Assembly (NCBI GenBank): GCA_016716305.1
Contig: JADJWP010000002.1
Span: 866,501 to 930,500 of the forward strand
Length of the DNA stretch: 64,000 nucleotides
Source: Chloracidobacterium sp.
GTDB lineage: Bacteria; Acidobacteriota; Blastocatellia; Pyrinomonadales; Pyrinomonadaceae
Direction of reading: 5' to 3'
Shown here: piece by piece, positions 17,900 through 26,538 of the stretch
How the letters are laid out: each line of letters begins with the position of its first letter
How positions within the stretch are numbered: the stretch's first letter is position 1
Notes under the pieces: model-generated
Database searches by the model: none
What the model was told of the DNA's origin: nothing
The model's input: the letters and a program-made list of their open reading frames with translations, nothing else
Program-made: the position numbers and the translations under genes

Positions 17900-18739
17900 T
17901 TAACCTTTTTTTGCCGCCGATTCAAGCGGAGCCACGGCATTTTCTGCCTTTGCCATGTTCAATGCGGCCTTTTGGTTCTTAGTAAGCGTAAGTATTTCGG
18001 GCCCAGCCGGCGTGACCGCAAGCGTGTGCTCGCAGTGAGCTGAAGCTTTGCCGTCGCTTGTCACGACGGTCCATCCATCGTCGAGTGTTTTCGTTTCAGC
18101 GGTGCCTAGGTTAAGCATGGGCTCTATCGCAAAACAATATCCGACACGGATCTTTTCACGCGTCCCCTTGCGGCCATAATTCGGAATCTGTGGAGCCTCG
18201 TGCATTGAACGTCCTATCCCGTGGCCCGTGTAATCGCGGACGATCCCGTAACCATACTTTTCGGCATGCTGCTGAACTGCCCAACCGATGTCTCCGACAC
18301 GATTGTTCGGATAACACTGTTCGATCGCAAGTTCAAGGCACTCCTCGGTGACCCGTATCAATTGTGCGAGATCGTCACGGATCTTACCGACCGGGACCGT
18401 CGTTGCGGTGTCGCCGACAAATCCTTGATACGTTGCCGCCATATCGATCGATAAAATGTCGCCTTCGCGCAGCGGCTTATCGGTTGAAAATCCATGAACG
18501 ATCTGCTCGTTGACCGAGGCGCAGATGGCAAAGGGGAATGGAACCATTCCACGCGGCTTGTATCCGATGAACGTCGGGATCGCACCGGCATCCCGCATCA
18601 TCTTCTCGGCCGCATTATTGAGTTCCAACGTTGTTATGCCAGGCTCGATCATGCGGCGCAACGCCTCGCGAACCTCGGCGATCAGTTCGCCTACGGCCCG
18701 CATTTTTTCAAGGTCGCTTTGCGATTTTGCGATGATCAT
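17900..18739 (-). CDS. map: Methionine aminopeptidase, type I
   Basis: Removes the initiator methionine from nascent proteins. About 279 residues from ATG 18739 (MIIAKSQSDLEKMR), the family's normal start; an in-frame ATG at 18805 would add 22 residues. The five metal ligands are visible: Asp in SIDMAATYQG and GDTATT, His in GHGIG, Glu in FAIEPML and Glu in CEHTLAV. The C-terminus carries an extra Ala/Lys-rich stretch of about 30 residues. It follows adk in the spc operon. Confidence 0.93.
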   Translation of the reverse strand: MIIAKSQSDLEKMRAVGELIAEVREALRRMIEPGITTLELNNAAEKMMRDAGAIPTFIGYKPRGMVPFPFAICASVNEQIVHGFSTDKPLREGDILSIDMAATYQGFVGDTATTVPVGKIRDDLAQLIRVTEECLELAIEQCYPNNRVGDIGWAVQQHAEKYGYGIVRDYTGHGIGRSMHEAPQIPNYGRKGTREKIRVGYCFAIEPMLNLGTAETKTLDDGWTVVTSDGKASAHCEHTLAVTPAGPEILTLTKNQKAALNMAKAENAVAPLESAAKKG

Positions 18740-18832
18740 ACGTTTCCGAGCCACGATCCGAGATGCCGCGTCAAACAATTGACCTATCCTCGAACCTTCA
18801 AGCATTTCTTGAGTCCAAACTCACGCACTGCT

Positions 18833-19477
18833 TTAAAGCAGTTTATCGATCGCCGAGTAGATCTCTTCGACCGATCCGGCACCATCCACCTTCTTCAAAA
18901 GTCCCAAGCCTTGATAGTGATCGAGCAGCGGTTTTGTCGAGTCGTCGTAAGTAGCAAGACGCGTTCTTACGCTTTCTTCGTTGTCATCCCCGCGATGGAT
19001 CAACTGGGCTTCGGGATGTTCGTCACAAACGTTCTCGACCTTCGGCGGCCTCGAGTAAATATTATAGATCTCGCCGCAGACCGGACACGAACGCCGGCCG
19101 GTCAGCCGCCTCATCAACTCTTCACGCGGGACGTCGACCTCGATCGCCTGTATCGACATTCCCTGTTCGCTTGCCAATTCTTCAAGCTGCGCGGCCTGAA
19201 CAGCGGTTCGCGGGTAACCATCGAGAATGTACCCATTTCGGCAGTCGTCGCGCATGGTTCGATCCTTTACCATCCGGTAGGTGACCTCGTCCGGAACAAG
19301 CTTTCCCGACGCCATTATTTCCTGAACCTCACGGGCAAGCGGCGTGTCGGCATTCTTAAGCTCGCGGAACATATCGCCGGTCGAAATTTGTGGGACCCCC
19401 CTTCGTTCCTGTAGGAGCCGTGCCTGGGTTCCCTTTCCCGCTCCCGGAGCACCAATCAATACGATAATCTTTTGCAT
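18833..19477 (-). CDS. adk: Adenylate kinase with zinc-type LID
   Basis: Interconverts AMP, ADP and ATP. 214 residues from ATG 19477 (MQKIIVLIGAP). The P-loop GAPGAGKGTQ is at residues 8-17, DGYPRT marks the AMP-binding region, and the long LID holds CPVC followed about 18 residues later by CDEH. This resembles the Cys-rich structural zinc site of Gram-positive kinases, but the fourth position looks like His rather than Cys or Asp. It lies between secY and map. Confidence 0.95.
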   Translation of the reverse strand: MQKIIVLIGAPGAGKGTQARLLQERRGVPQISTGDMFRELKNADTPLAREVQEIMASGKLVPDEVTYRMVKDRTMRDDCRNGYILDGYPRTAVQAAQLEELASEQGMSIQAIEVDVPREELMRRLTGRRSCPVCGEIYNIYSRPPKVENVCDEHPEAQLIHRGDDNEESVRTRLATYDDSTKPLLDHYQGLGLLKKVDGAGSVEEIYSAIDKLL

Positions 19478-19581
19478 TAAACCAACCCACCGCAGAGACG
19501 CGGAAACGCAAAGCAACGCAAAAAACCAAGCCCATGGCCTACTATTTTCTGCGACTCTGCGTCTCGACGTTTCGACTCTTT
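19478..19581 (-). repeat. Word-iterated inverted spacer between secY and adk
   Basis: One side carries CCGCAGAGACGCGGAAACGC and the other CTGCGACTCTGCGTCTC. GAGACGC/GCGTCTC and CGCAGA/TCTGCG are complementary words, so the transcript can fold. It belongs to the same style as other spacers in this array but uses different words. Confidence 0.5.
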
Positions 19582-21000
19582 TTAGTTCCTGCGTCCGCGG
19601 AGCCGCGAGCCCGCACCGAGGAAACCCTCATAATTTCGCATCACAAGTTGGGCCTCGATCTGTGCGACGGTGTCCATTGCGACGCCAACAAGTATCAGCA
19701 ACGATGTGCCGCCAAAAAAGAACTGATAACCCAACCCGGTCGGAATCCAGCTCAATCCGGGTGTCGCAGTCAAAAACGCGTCGAGCCGGTCGCCTACGAA
19801 AGGCAAGCGGGCAACACGAAATCCGCTCAAAAGCACTTGCGGCGCAAACGCCACGAACGCCAGATAAAGTGCTCCAACGGTCGTTAATCGCGTTAGGATC
19901 GTATTCAGATAATCGGCGGTCGGAGCTCCCGGCCTGATCCCGGCTATAAAGCCTCCGTGTTTTCGGAGGTTATCCGCGACGTCATCGACATTAAAAACGA
20001 TCGTTATATAAAAGAAGGTGAAGACCACGATGAGCGAGATAAACACCAGCTCGTAATACGGATCTCCTCCGTGAAACTGTTGAAAGAAAGCCTGTATTTT
20101 CGACCATGTCGAGGTCGGGTCATTCGGGTCAGCCGGAAACGCTGACATTATCGTCTGCGGCATCGCGAGCACCGACGAAGCAAAGATGACCGGGATAACG
20201 CCGCCCATGTTTATCTTCAGCGGCAAACTCGTTTCCTGGCCGCGAAATGTCTGGTTGCCCACCCTACGGCTTGCATAACTGATAGCGATCTTTCGACGTG
20301 CTGATTCGACATACACGATCAACGCGATGAGAGCCACAATGACCGCCGCGAGGAAGATCACGCCGAGTGTCTGCATAGCCGCACCTGCGCGAACGCGGTC
20401 AGCGACCTGCATAACAGCGCTTGGCAAGCCAATAACGATACCGGCGAAGATCAAAAGCGAGATACCATTGCCGACACCACGCTCAGTGATCTGTTCGCCA
20501 AGCCACATAACGAAAATAGTTCCAGTGGTCAGCGTGATCACGATCATGATGGTCGCCCACCAGGTCGAATCTATAATGCCGTTACGGCTTAACCAGGTGG
20601 CGACGAAGAATGTCTGGACAGAACACAAAACGACGGTCAAATATCGAGTATATTGATTCAGCTTTTGACGACCGACCTCACCTTCTTCCTGGATCTTCTT
20701 GACCGCCGGCGAAAGCACCGGCATGAGCTGCATTATGATCGATGCTGTGATGTAAGGCGTGACGCCGAGAGCAAAGACCGAAACTGTCCTGAAATTACCC
20801 CCGGAAAACAGATCTAGAACGCCAAGAAGCGTGCCGGAAACCTCGGCCCACATTTGCTCGAGGCGGACCTTGTCGATTCCGGGCGCGGCCACGTGAGCGC
20901 CAAGCCGATAGATCGCCAGTAAGCCGAGCGTAAACAAAATGCGTTTACGCAACTCGGGGATACTGAACATGTTTTGAATGGCGCTTAAGAACTTCTCCAT
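19582..21000 (-). CDS. secY: Preprotein translocase subunit SecY
   Basis: Central channel of the Sec translocon in the inner membrane. 472 residues with ten hydrophobic segments. Diagnostic pieces are IYRLGAHVAAPGID near residue 30, GVTPYITASIIMQLMPV in the second segment, and VNQTFRGQ-like loop residues between segments 6 and 7. The C-terminus ends in the cytosolic Arg-rich RLRGRRN. It closes the spc operon after rplO, as usual. Confidence 0.97.
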   Translation of the reverse strand: MEKFLSAIQNMFSIPELRKRILFTLGLLAIYRLGAHVAAPGIDKVRLEQMWAEVSGTLLGVLDLFSGGNFRTVSVFALGVTPYITASIIMQLMPVLSPAVKKIQEEGEVGRQKLNQYTRYLTVVLCSVQTFFVATWLSRNGIIDSTWWATIMIVITLTTGTIFVMWLGEQITERGVGNGISLLIFAGIVIGLPSAVMQVADRVRAGAAMQTLGVIFLAAVIVALIALIVYVESARRKIAISYASRRVGNQTFRGQETSLPLKINMGGVIPVIFASSVLAMPQTIMSAFPADPNDPTSTWSKIQAFFQQFHGGDPYYELVFISLIVVFTFFYITIVFNVDDVADNLRKHGGFIAGIRPGAPTADYLNTILTRLTTVGALYLAFVAFAPQVLLSGFRVARLPFVGDRLDAFLTATPGLSWIPTGLGYQFFFGGTSLLILVGVAMDTVAQIEAQLVMRNYEGFLGAGSRLRGRRN

Positions 21001-21061
21001 ACAACTCCTGCAATGCTCGTCGAGCTACGGCATCAAGATAATGCCAAATATAAAATAGCGG

Positions 21062-21535
21062 TCAAGCTTCGGCAGCCTGGGCCTTGACGATCTCGTTCGC
21101 GCTGCCGCCGGCTTTCTCGATTTTTGCCTTTGCGGCTTTCGTAAACCGGTGAGCCGAGATCTTTAACGACTTTGTCACGTCGCCGTTGCCAAGGATGACA
21201 AGGTCGTGTTTCGCCTTTTTGATCAAGCCGCGGTCATGCAAGACCTCAGGCGTGACTTCGTCACCGGCCTGAAAGTTCGCATCGATCTTTGCAAGACTGA
21301 TCTCGATCCATTCTTTCTTAAAGATGTTAGTGAAACCACGCTTCGGCAGTCGGCGTTGGAGCGGCATCTGGCCGCCTTCGAAACCCGGTCGGCTGCTGTA
21401 GCCGGACCGCGATTTCTGACCCTTATGGCCGCGCCCAGCGGTCTTGCCCAAACCTGACCCAGGACCTCGTCCAACTCGTTTCTTCTTATGCGTTGAGCCC
21501 TTAGCCGGCTTTAGATTATTTAGTGATAATGCCAT
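21062..21535 (-). CDS. rplO: 50S ribosomal protein L15
   Basis: Late-assembling large-subunit protein. 157 residues. The Gly/Lys-rich N-terminus (GSTHKKKRVGRGPGSGLGKT, then RGHKGQKSRSG) threads into 23S rRNA; the C-terminal globular part has the L15/L18e fold. It lies between rpmD and secY. Confidence 0.96.
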   Translation of the reverse strand: MALSLNNLKPAKGSTHKKKRVGRGPGSGLGKTAGRGHKGQKSRSGYSSRPGFEGGQMPLQRRLPKRGFTNIFKKEWIEISLAKIDANFQAGDEVTPEVLHDRGLIKKAKHDLVILGNGDVTKSLKISAHRFTKAAKAKIEKAGGSANEIVKAQAAEA

Positions 21536-21628
21536 TTTCTCCCTCGTGGATCGTGAACGGTAAATCGTGAATAGCTTTGGCCGAACTGCCGATTCTATTC
21601 ACGATCCGATGTTCACCAAATACCTGCT
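21536..21628 (-). repeat. Word-iterated inverted spacer between rpmD and rplO
   Basis: GGATCGTGAA and ATCGTGAATAG on one side are matched by CTATTCACGATCC on the other, giving about 10 bp of complementarity around a central region. This is one of several such spacers in the ribosomal array. Confidence 0.5.
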
Positions 21629-21832
21629 CTATTCGACAATACGCAATAAATGCGGCACTTTTTCGACTATTCCTCGCATTGACGGCGTATCCTGCCGCTC
21701 AACGGTTTGGTTTAGTTTCGTGATACCAAGGCTTCTGACGATCGCTTTTTGCTTCTTCGAATAACCGATCGAGCTGCGATAGTATTGGATCTTGATATTT
21801 CCGCTGTTCTCTTTTTCGCTTTTCTTTGCCAT
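21629..21832 (-). CDS. rpmD: 50S ribosomal protein L30
   Basis: Small large-subunit protein with a ferredoxin-like fold. 67 residues, slightly longer than the usual 60 because of a charged N-terminal stretch (MAKKSEKENSG). The core IKIQYYRSSIGYSKKQ and VRSLGITKLNQTVERQDTP is typical. It follows rpsE. Confidence 0.95.
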   Translation of the reverse strand: MAKKSEKENSGNIKIQYYRSSIGYSKKQKAIVRSLGITKLNQTVERQDTPSMRGIVEKVPHLLRIVE

Positions 21833-21901
21833 TGCTTTAATTCAATATCGGCTTTTGCCGTTGAGCTATCCGATAACGGCTGAGACGTGGTGCCGATCGA
21901 G

Positions 21902-22408
21902 CTATATCAGTTCCTCGACCTGTTTGCCGCGCAACCGAGCGACTTCCATCGGGTCTTTCATTCTCGTAAGCCCGTTGAATGTCGCACGGACCACATTGTG
22001 AGCGTTATTGGACCCCAGAATCTTGGTTCTCACATTGTGGACGCCGAGAGACTGCAGTACTGCACGAACCGCTCCACCGGCAATAACGCCAGTTCCTTCA
22101 GCAGCCGGCTTCAAAAGCACACGTCCCGCACCATACTCTCCGATCAGCTCATGCGGCAATGTGCCGTCTATCAGCGGCACTCGGATGAGACTATTCTTGG
22201 CAGCTTCAACAGCCTTCTTGATGGCATTCGGAACTTCTTTCGCCTTACCGGTACCGAACCCGACGTGCCCGGCTTCGTCGCCAACGACGACCAGCGCCGC
22301 GAACGACATATTCTTACCGCCTTTCACGACCTTGGTCACACGATTTATCTGGATCAACTGATCCTTCAGGATAAGGCCGTTTGGTGAAATTCTTTGCTTA
22401 GTCTTCAT
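21902..22408 (-). CDS. rpsE: 30S ribosomal protein S5
   Basis: Takes part in decoding accuracy and mRNA unwinding at the entry channel. 168 residues, with the dsRBD-like N-terminal domain (VVKGGKNMSFAALVVVGDE) and the C-terminal domain (PAAEGTGVIAGGAVRAVLQ). Its start overlaps the end of rplR by 11 bp, implying coupled translation. Confidence 0.96.
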   Translation of the reverse strand: MKTKQRISPNGLILKDQLIQINRVTKVVKGGKNMSFAALVVVGDEAGHVGFGTGKAKEVPNAIKKAVEAAKNSLIRVPLIDGTLPHELIGEYGAGRVLLKPAAEGTGVIAGGAVRAVLQSLGVHNVRTKILGSNNAHNVVRATFNGLTRMKDPMEVARLRGKQVEELI

Positions 22409-22805
22409 TGCTATTCTCTTCCGTCGCTTTGGTCGCCGAAACCTCTTCTTTATTCAACCCGCCCTCGCGCGTTGCGTCGAGCAACGCCTTGACACGGCCG
22501 TGATAAACGTAACCGCCCCGATCGAAAACGACCGTGGAAACGCCGGCGGCAATCGCCCGTTCAGCGATCGCTTTACCGACCCTGGAAGCCGCATCTACGT
22601 TGCCGCCGGTCGTTCCGGCAAGTGTCTTTTCGGCCGTCGAAGCCGTAGCGATCGTTTTGCCACTGTCGTCATCGATGACCTGCGCGTAAATGTGATTCAA
22701 GCTTCGGAAAACCGCAAGACGCGGACGTTCGGCCGAGCCACGGACTTTCTTTCGAATGCGGCTATGCACGCCGCGACGGATCTCTGCTCTGCTTTTCTGA
22801 GGCAT
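22398..22805 (-). CDS. rplR: 50S ribosomal protein L18
   Basis: Binds 5S rRNA together with L5. 135 residues. The core contains RPRLAVFRSLNHIYAQVIDD and VVFDRGGYVYHGRVKALLDA. The C-terminal 15 residues (NKEEVSATKATEENSNED) are an acidic extension beyond the usual end of the family at 'AAREGGL'. It overlaps rpsE by 11 bp. Confidence 0.95.
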   Translation of the reverse strand: MPQKSRAEIRRGVHSRIRKKVRGSAERPRLAVFRSLNHIYAQVIDDDSGKTIATASTAEKTLAGTTGGNVDAASRVGKAIAERAIAAGVSTVVFDRGGYVYHGRVKALLDATREGGLNKEEVSATKATEENSNED

Positions 22806-22856
22806 ATATTTAATTGAATGTGAGTAGTTCTACGGCTAGTCACGATTCACAATCTA

Positions 22857-23417
22857 CTATTTACCCGTTTTACCAGGCTTCAATTTATAAACTTTGTCGG
22901 CATACCTTACACCCTTGCCTTTATACGCATCGGGCTTGCGAAGACGGTTCAACTCAGCGGCCACCTGACCAAGCTTCTGTTTGTCGATGCCGGTGAGCGT
23001 GATCGTCAACTGATATTGGTTGATGCTCGTCTTTGAACCAACACGCTCCGCCTTCGCCTCGATACCATCAGGAAGTACGTACTCGACCGGATGAGAATAT
23101 CCGAGGGCGAATACGATCTTTTTACCCTGAACATCGGCTTTGTAGCCAACGCCGACGACGTCCATCTCTTTCTTGAAGCCTTCGGTTACACCGACGACGG
23201 CATTGTTTGCCAATGCACGTGCGAGGCCGTGAAATGCGGCAAGATCGTCGCCAGCACGCTCAGCGACAAGCGCTCCATCCTCTTGCGTAAACTTTACGCC
23301 GTTCGGGACCGGTGTCGTCAGGGTACCTTTCGGCCCCTTTACTTCAAGTACCGAATCGTTGATCGTGACGGTTACTCCCGCCGGGATCGAGATCGGCTTT
23401 TTTCCTACTCGTGACAT
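22857..23417 (-). CDS. rplF: 50S ribosomal protein L6
   Basis: Binds helix 97 of 23S rRNA near the factor-binding site. 186 residues with two related alpha/beta domains. It begins MSRVGKKPISIPAGV and has the C-terminal signature LNRLRKPDAYKGKGVRY. Normal length, between rpsH and rplR. Confidence 0.96.
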   Translation of the reverse strand: MSRVGKKPISIPAGVTVTINDSVLEVKGPKGTLTTPVPNGVKFTQEDGALVAERAGDDLAAFHGLARALANNAVVGVTEGFKKEMDVVGVGYKADVQGKKIVFALGYSHPVEYVLPDGIEAKAERVGSKTSINQYQLTITLTGIDKQKLGQVAAELNRLRKPDAYKGKGVRYADKVYKLKPGKTGK

Positions 23418-23487
23418 ATCTTTAGATCGCCAAGTACTTCGTGATCGCGGTCTGCTTTCATCGCACCGCTGAATTCACCGTACAGTG

Positions 23488-23880
23488 TTAATAAACATCT
23501 GCCAGGATCTCGCCGCCGACGTTTTCGCTGCGAGCCCGTTTCCCACTCATCAAACCCTTAGAGGTCGAAACAATATTTATTCCGTATCCACCAAGCACAC
23601 GTGGAATCTCGCCGGCACCTACGTAGACGCGGCGGCCCGGACGCGAAACACGAGACAAATGCGTGATCGAAGATGAGCCTTTTGCGTCGTAGCGCAGAAA
23701 GATGCGGATAACGTATTTGACGCCTTCGCCCTTAGTGGTGAAATTGTTAATATAGCCCTCTTCTTTTAGGATACGGGCCACTTCCATTTTCAGCTTCGAA
23801 CCGGGAATATCGACACGCGTGTGATTCGCTGCTATTGCGTTGCGAATCCGGGTCAGCATATCGGCTATTGGATCAGTCAT
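23488..23880 (-). CDS. rpsH: 30S ribosomal protein S8
   Basis: Central-domain 16S rRNA binder, and in other bacteria the translational repressor of the spc operon. 130 residues from ATG 23880 (MTDPIADMLTRIRNA), the invariant family start; an in-frame ATG 12 codons upstream is rejected. The C-terminal STSKGLMSGKRARSENVGGE is diagnostic. Confidence 0.96.
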   Translation of the reverse strand: MTDPIADMLTRIRNAIAANHTRVDIPGSKLKMEVARILKEEGYINNFTTKGEGVKYVIRIFLRYDAKGSSSITHLSRVSRPGRRVYVGAGEIPRVLGGYGINIVSTSKGLMSGKRARSENVGGEILADVY

Positions 23881-23946
23881 TCTAATTAGCTCCGTTAAAT
23901 TATTGCGGTGGTTCACCTATAAGGGGTGCCTTCCGCATTCGAAAAA

Positions 23947-24252
23947 TTACCAGCTCGATTTGACGACGCCGGGTATCTGGCCTTCGAGAGCCAGTTCGCG
24001 AAGCGAGATGCGCGAAACACCAAACTTTCTCAGGTAACCGCGTGATCGTCCGGACTGCGAACATCGGTTTCGGACGCGGATCGGGCTGCCGTCGCGGGGC
24101 ATTTTCTGCAATTTGAGTACCGCGGCATCCACTTCTTCCGGAGTCGACTTCGGATCATTGATGATCTTCTTCGCTGCCGCCCGGCGTTCGGCCCAGATGG
24201 CGACGCGGCGCTTTCGCTGATTGTTCTTAACTACTTTGCTTATCTTTGCCAT
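23947..24252 (-). CDS. rpsN: 30S ribosomal protein S14, zinc-free long form
   Basis: Head protein of the 30S subunit. 101 residues with no CxxC motifs, thus the long C-minus form, in contrast to the zinc forms of S4 and L36 in the same cluster. It contains RCSQSGRSRGYLRKFGVSRI and ends PGVVKSSW, as expected. It lies between rplE and rpsH. Confidence 0.96.
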   Translation of the reverse strand: MAKISKVVKNNQRKRRVAIWAERRAAAKKIINDPKSTPEEVDAAVLKLQKMPRDGSPIRVRNRCSQSGRSRGYLRKFGVSRISLRELALEGQIPGVVKSSW

Positions 24253-24266
24253 TTTGTTTCTTTCGT

Positions 24267-24806
24267 CTATTGCCTAAAGGGCATTCCCAATGACTTGAGC
24301 AGCGAGCGAGCCTGTTCGTCGTTAGCCGCTGACGTAATGATCGAAATGTTCATTCCGCGGGTCTTATCGACTTTGTTAAAATCGATCTCAGGGAATATCA
24401 ACTGCTCACGGATACCGAGCGTGTAATTCCCGCGGCCGTCAAATGCCTTGCCAGAAATTCCACGAAAATCGCGGACTCGCGGAAGCGCAACGGAGATCAG
24501 CCGATCAAGAAACTCATACATTCTGTCGCCGCGGAGTGTGACCATTGTGCCGATACTCATTCCCTGACGGAGTTTGAATGCCGCGATCGACTTCTTTGCC
24601 TTTGTGATGACCGGTTTCTGACCGGTGATCGCCTTTAACTCTTCGGTCGCAACATCCAGGATCTTCGCGTTCGCACTCGCTTCTCCAAGGCCCATGTTGA
24701 CGACGATCTTCTCGATCTTCGGGATCGCCATCGGATTCTTGATATCGAATTCCTTGGCGAGAGCCGCGGCGATCTCGTTCTTATATTTGTCTTTTAATCT
24801 TGCCAT
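24267..24806 (-). CDS. rplE: 50S ribosomal protein L5
   Basis: Binds 5S rRNA and contacts P-site tRNA and the 30S head. 179 residues from ATG 24806 (MARLKDKYKNEI). It contains KIVVNMGLGEA, GQKPVITKAKKSIAAFKLR and the C-terminal GMNISIITSA. An in-frame ATG 17 codons upstream gives a non-family extension overlapping the rplX side of the spacer and is rejected. Confidence 0.96.
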   Translation of the reverse strand: MARLKDKYKNEIAAALAKEFDIKNPMAIPKIEKIVVNMGLGEASANAKILDVATEELKAITGQKPVITKAKKSIAAFKLRQGMSIGTMVTLRGDRMYEFLDRLISVALPRVRDFRGISGKAFDGRGNYTLGIREQLIFPEIDFNKVDKTRGMNISIITSAANDEQARSLLKSLGMPFRQ

Positions 24807-24865
24807 TGTCTGATCTTCCTGTTTGGGACCCCGGCCGTATGATCGTTCCGTTACCAAACCTCAAA

Positions 24866-25300
24866 CTACTTCTCTTCCGCTGCTTCTTCTTCCTTGTCTT
24901 TCTTCGGCTCCTTTTTGCCAAAAACGTTTGGTTCAGGGATCACTTTGCCGCTTTTAGCGACGCGAACCTTCTTGCCGTCGCGCTCCTCATATCTGATCCG
25001 TGTCGGCTTGCCGGTCTCAGGGTCGACAACGGCAACATTCGAAACGTTTACCCAAGCCTCTTGCTCAATGATGCCGCCTTCCTGATTCATTTGTGGAACG
25101 GGCTTTTTGTGCCGCTTTACGATCATCGCGCCTTCGACCTTGATCTTGCCGTTTCGGGCATCGACCGCGATCACGCGGCCACGGTAAGGCTGACGTTTGC
25201 CGGCGCTGTCAAAACGGTTGAATTCTTTACCCGCAATGAAAACGACCTGATCGCCCCGTTTGATCTTGCTCTTAATTGTTCCTGTCTTAGCTGCTTTCAT
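24866..25300 (-). CDS. rplX: 50S ribosomal protein L24 with acidic/basic tail
   Basis: Assembly-initiator protein at the tunnel exit. 144 residues. The KOW motif (KIKRGDQVVFIAGKEFNRF near residue 10) and EGAMIVKRHKKP are typical. The family usually ends near residue 105-120; here about 22 further residues (FGKKEPKKDKEEEAAEEK) form a charged tail, part of a pattern shared with S17, L22 and L4 in this genome. Confidence 0.95.
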   Translation of the reverse strand: MKAAKTGTIKSKIKRGDQVVFIAGKEFNRFDSAGKRQPYRGRVIAVDARNGKIKVEGAMIVKRHKKPVPQMNQEGGIIEQEAWVNVSNVAVVDPETGKPTRIRYEERDGKKVRVAKSGKVIPEPNVFGKKEPKKDKEEEAAEEK

Positions 25301-25344
25301 TTCTTTAATGTCCGCTCTACGGGCGGAAGCCTAAACAACCTGAC

Positions 25345-25367
25345 CAAACGGCCGAGGTCGCCGTTTG
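25345..25367 (-). repeat. Hairpin in the rplN-rplX spacer
   Basis: CAAACGGC (25345-25352) and GCCGTTTG (25360-25367) are perfectly complementary around a 7-nt loop. No T-tract follows on the minus strand, so it is not an obvious terminator; an RNA-processing or stability role is possible. Confidence 0.55.
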
Positions 25368-25376
25368 ACCTCCAAA

Positions 25377-25745
25377 CTAAATGACCTCCGGTGCAAGGCT
25401 GACGATCTTCATGAAATTCTTTTCACGGAGTTCACGTGCCACTGGTCCAAAAACACGGGTCCCGATCGGTGTGCCATCATCCTTGATCAATACCGCAGCA
25501 TTTTCGTCAAACCGGATGTAGCTGCCGTCTTTTCGTCGGACCTCTTTTCGGGTCCTCACAATAACAGCGTTGTACACCTTTCCCTTCTTGGCAGTTCCGT
25601 CCGGAGCTGCTTCTTTAACGGTGACCTTGATCTTGTCGCCGAGACGGGCGATCTTCGCGGTCGATCCGCCGATCGGCGCGATCATCTCAACACGTTTCGC
25701 ACCAGAATTGTCTGCGACCGCCAACGAGGTCTGCATCTGAATCAT
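25377..25745 (-). CDS. rplN: 50S ribosomal protein L14
   Basis: Interface protein that forms bridges B5/B8 and binds RsfS. 122 residues, standard length. It starts MIQMQTSLAVADNSGAKR and contains YIRFDENAAVLI and IGTRVFGPVARELR. It lies between rpsQ and rplX. Confidence 0.96.
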   Translation of the reverse strand: MIQMQTSLAVADNSGAKRVEMIAPIGGSTAKIARLGDKIKVTVKEAAPDGTAKKGKVYNAVIVRTRKEVRRKDGSYIRFDENAAVLIKDDGTPIGTRVFGPVARELREKNFMKIVSLAPEVI

Positions 25746-25822
25746 ATAATCACCTCATTACTGCGACCTGCGATACTTGCTCGGCGACCAGAAGCCGCAA
25801 ACCGCAGACCAGCATTCGAAAC
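25746..25822 (-). repeat. Word-iterated spacer between rpsQ and rplN
   Basis: CTGCGACCTGCG on one side faces CCGCAAACCGCAG on the other, so CTGCG/CGCAG words recur in opposite orientation. This is the same architecture as the other spacers but with different words. Confidence 0.45.
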
Positions 25823-26299
25823 CTATAACTCTGCTTTCTGAATGATCTCAACGACGCGCCAGCGCTTTCGTGCCGAAAGCGGCCGGGTCTCGACGATCCG
25901 TACTTTGTCGCCGATCTTCGCACCCATTTCGTCGTGAGCCATGAATTTCTTACGCTTTCGAACGTACTTTCTGTATATCGGATGCTTGACAAGACGATCG
26001 ACCCTCACCACAACGGTTTTCGTCATTTTGTCGGACGATACAACGCCGATCTTCTCCGCCCGTTTGCCCTTCTTCGATGCAGAATCTTCGTCCGAAGTCT
26101 CGTCCGTCGCTTCCGCCTCGGTCGTTTTCGAAGCCGATTTTTCGGTCGGTTCTGTTCCTGCGGTCTCAGTGGTTTCAGCGGCAGCCTCGATCGGTGCTCC
26201 TACTTCGGCCATTGCCTCAACACCTTGCTCCTGATCGACCGCAGCCTCCTCAACATTCTCTAGGATCTCTTCGACTTCTTCTGTTTTCTTTTTTGCCAT
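25823..26299 (-). CDS. rpsQ: 30S ribosomal protein S17 with long acidic N-terminal extension
   Basis: Primary 16S rRNA binder of the 5' domain with an OB fold. The usual protein is about 85 residues; this one is 158. The S17 core begins near residue 79 (KRAEKIGVVSSDKMTKTVVV) and has KKFMAHDEMGAKIGDKVRI. The first 78 residues are rich in Glu, Ala and Thr with few basic residues, predicted to be disordered. No internal start with a good ribosome binding site is obvious at the core boundary, so the extension appears to be translated. S17 lies between rpmC and rplN. Confidence 0.93.
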   Translation of the reverse strand: MAKKKTEEVEEILENVEEAAVDQEQGVEAMAEVGAPIEAAAETTETAGTEPTEKSASKTTEAEATDETSDEDSASKKGKRAEKIGVVSSDKMTKTVVVRVDRLVKHPIYRKYVRKRKKFMAHDEMGAKIGDKVRIVETRPLSARKRWRVVEIIQKAEL

Positions 26300-26308
26300 C
26301 TTAATCCC

Positions 26309-26536
26309 TTAGGCTTGAACCTTCGCCTTTTTTGCCTCTGCGGTCTTTTGTCCGATCAGGGTATATACGCGGGCAAGAGTCTTTTTCTCGCGCCGGATGT
26401 CGTTGACCGTTTCGCCGACGCCAAGTGATTTGCGAAACTTCAACCGGAATAACGATTCTTTCAGCGCATCAGCCTGTTCGTTCAATTCTTCCAGGTTCAT
26501 TTCCCGAAGTTGATCGATCTGTTCTTTTCGCTTCAT
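26309..26536 (-). CDS. rpmC: 50S ribosomal protein L29
   Basis: Two-helix protein at the tunnel exit near the SRP/trigger-factor docking site. 75 residues with the core LREMNLEELNEQADALKESL and LGVGETVNDIRREKKTLARV. It starts 2 bp after the rplP stop codon, so the two are translationally close. Confidence 0.95.
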   Translation of the reverse strand: MKRKEQIDQLREMNLEELNEQADALKESLFRLKFRKSLGVGETVNDIRREKKTLARVYTLIGQKTAEAKKAKVQA

Positions 26537-26538
26537 AA

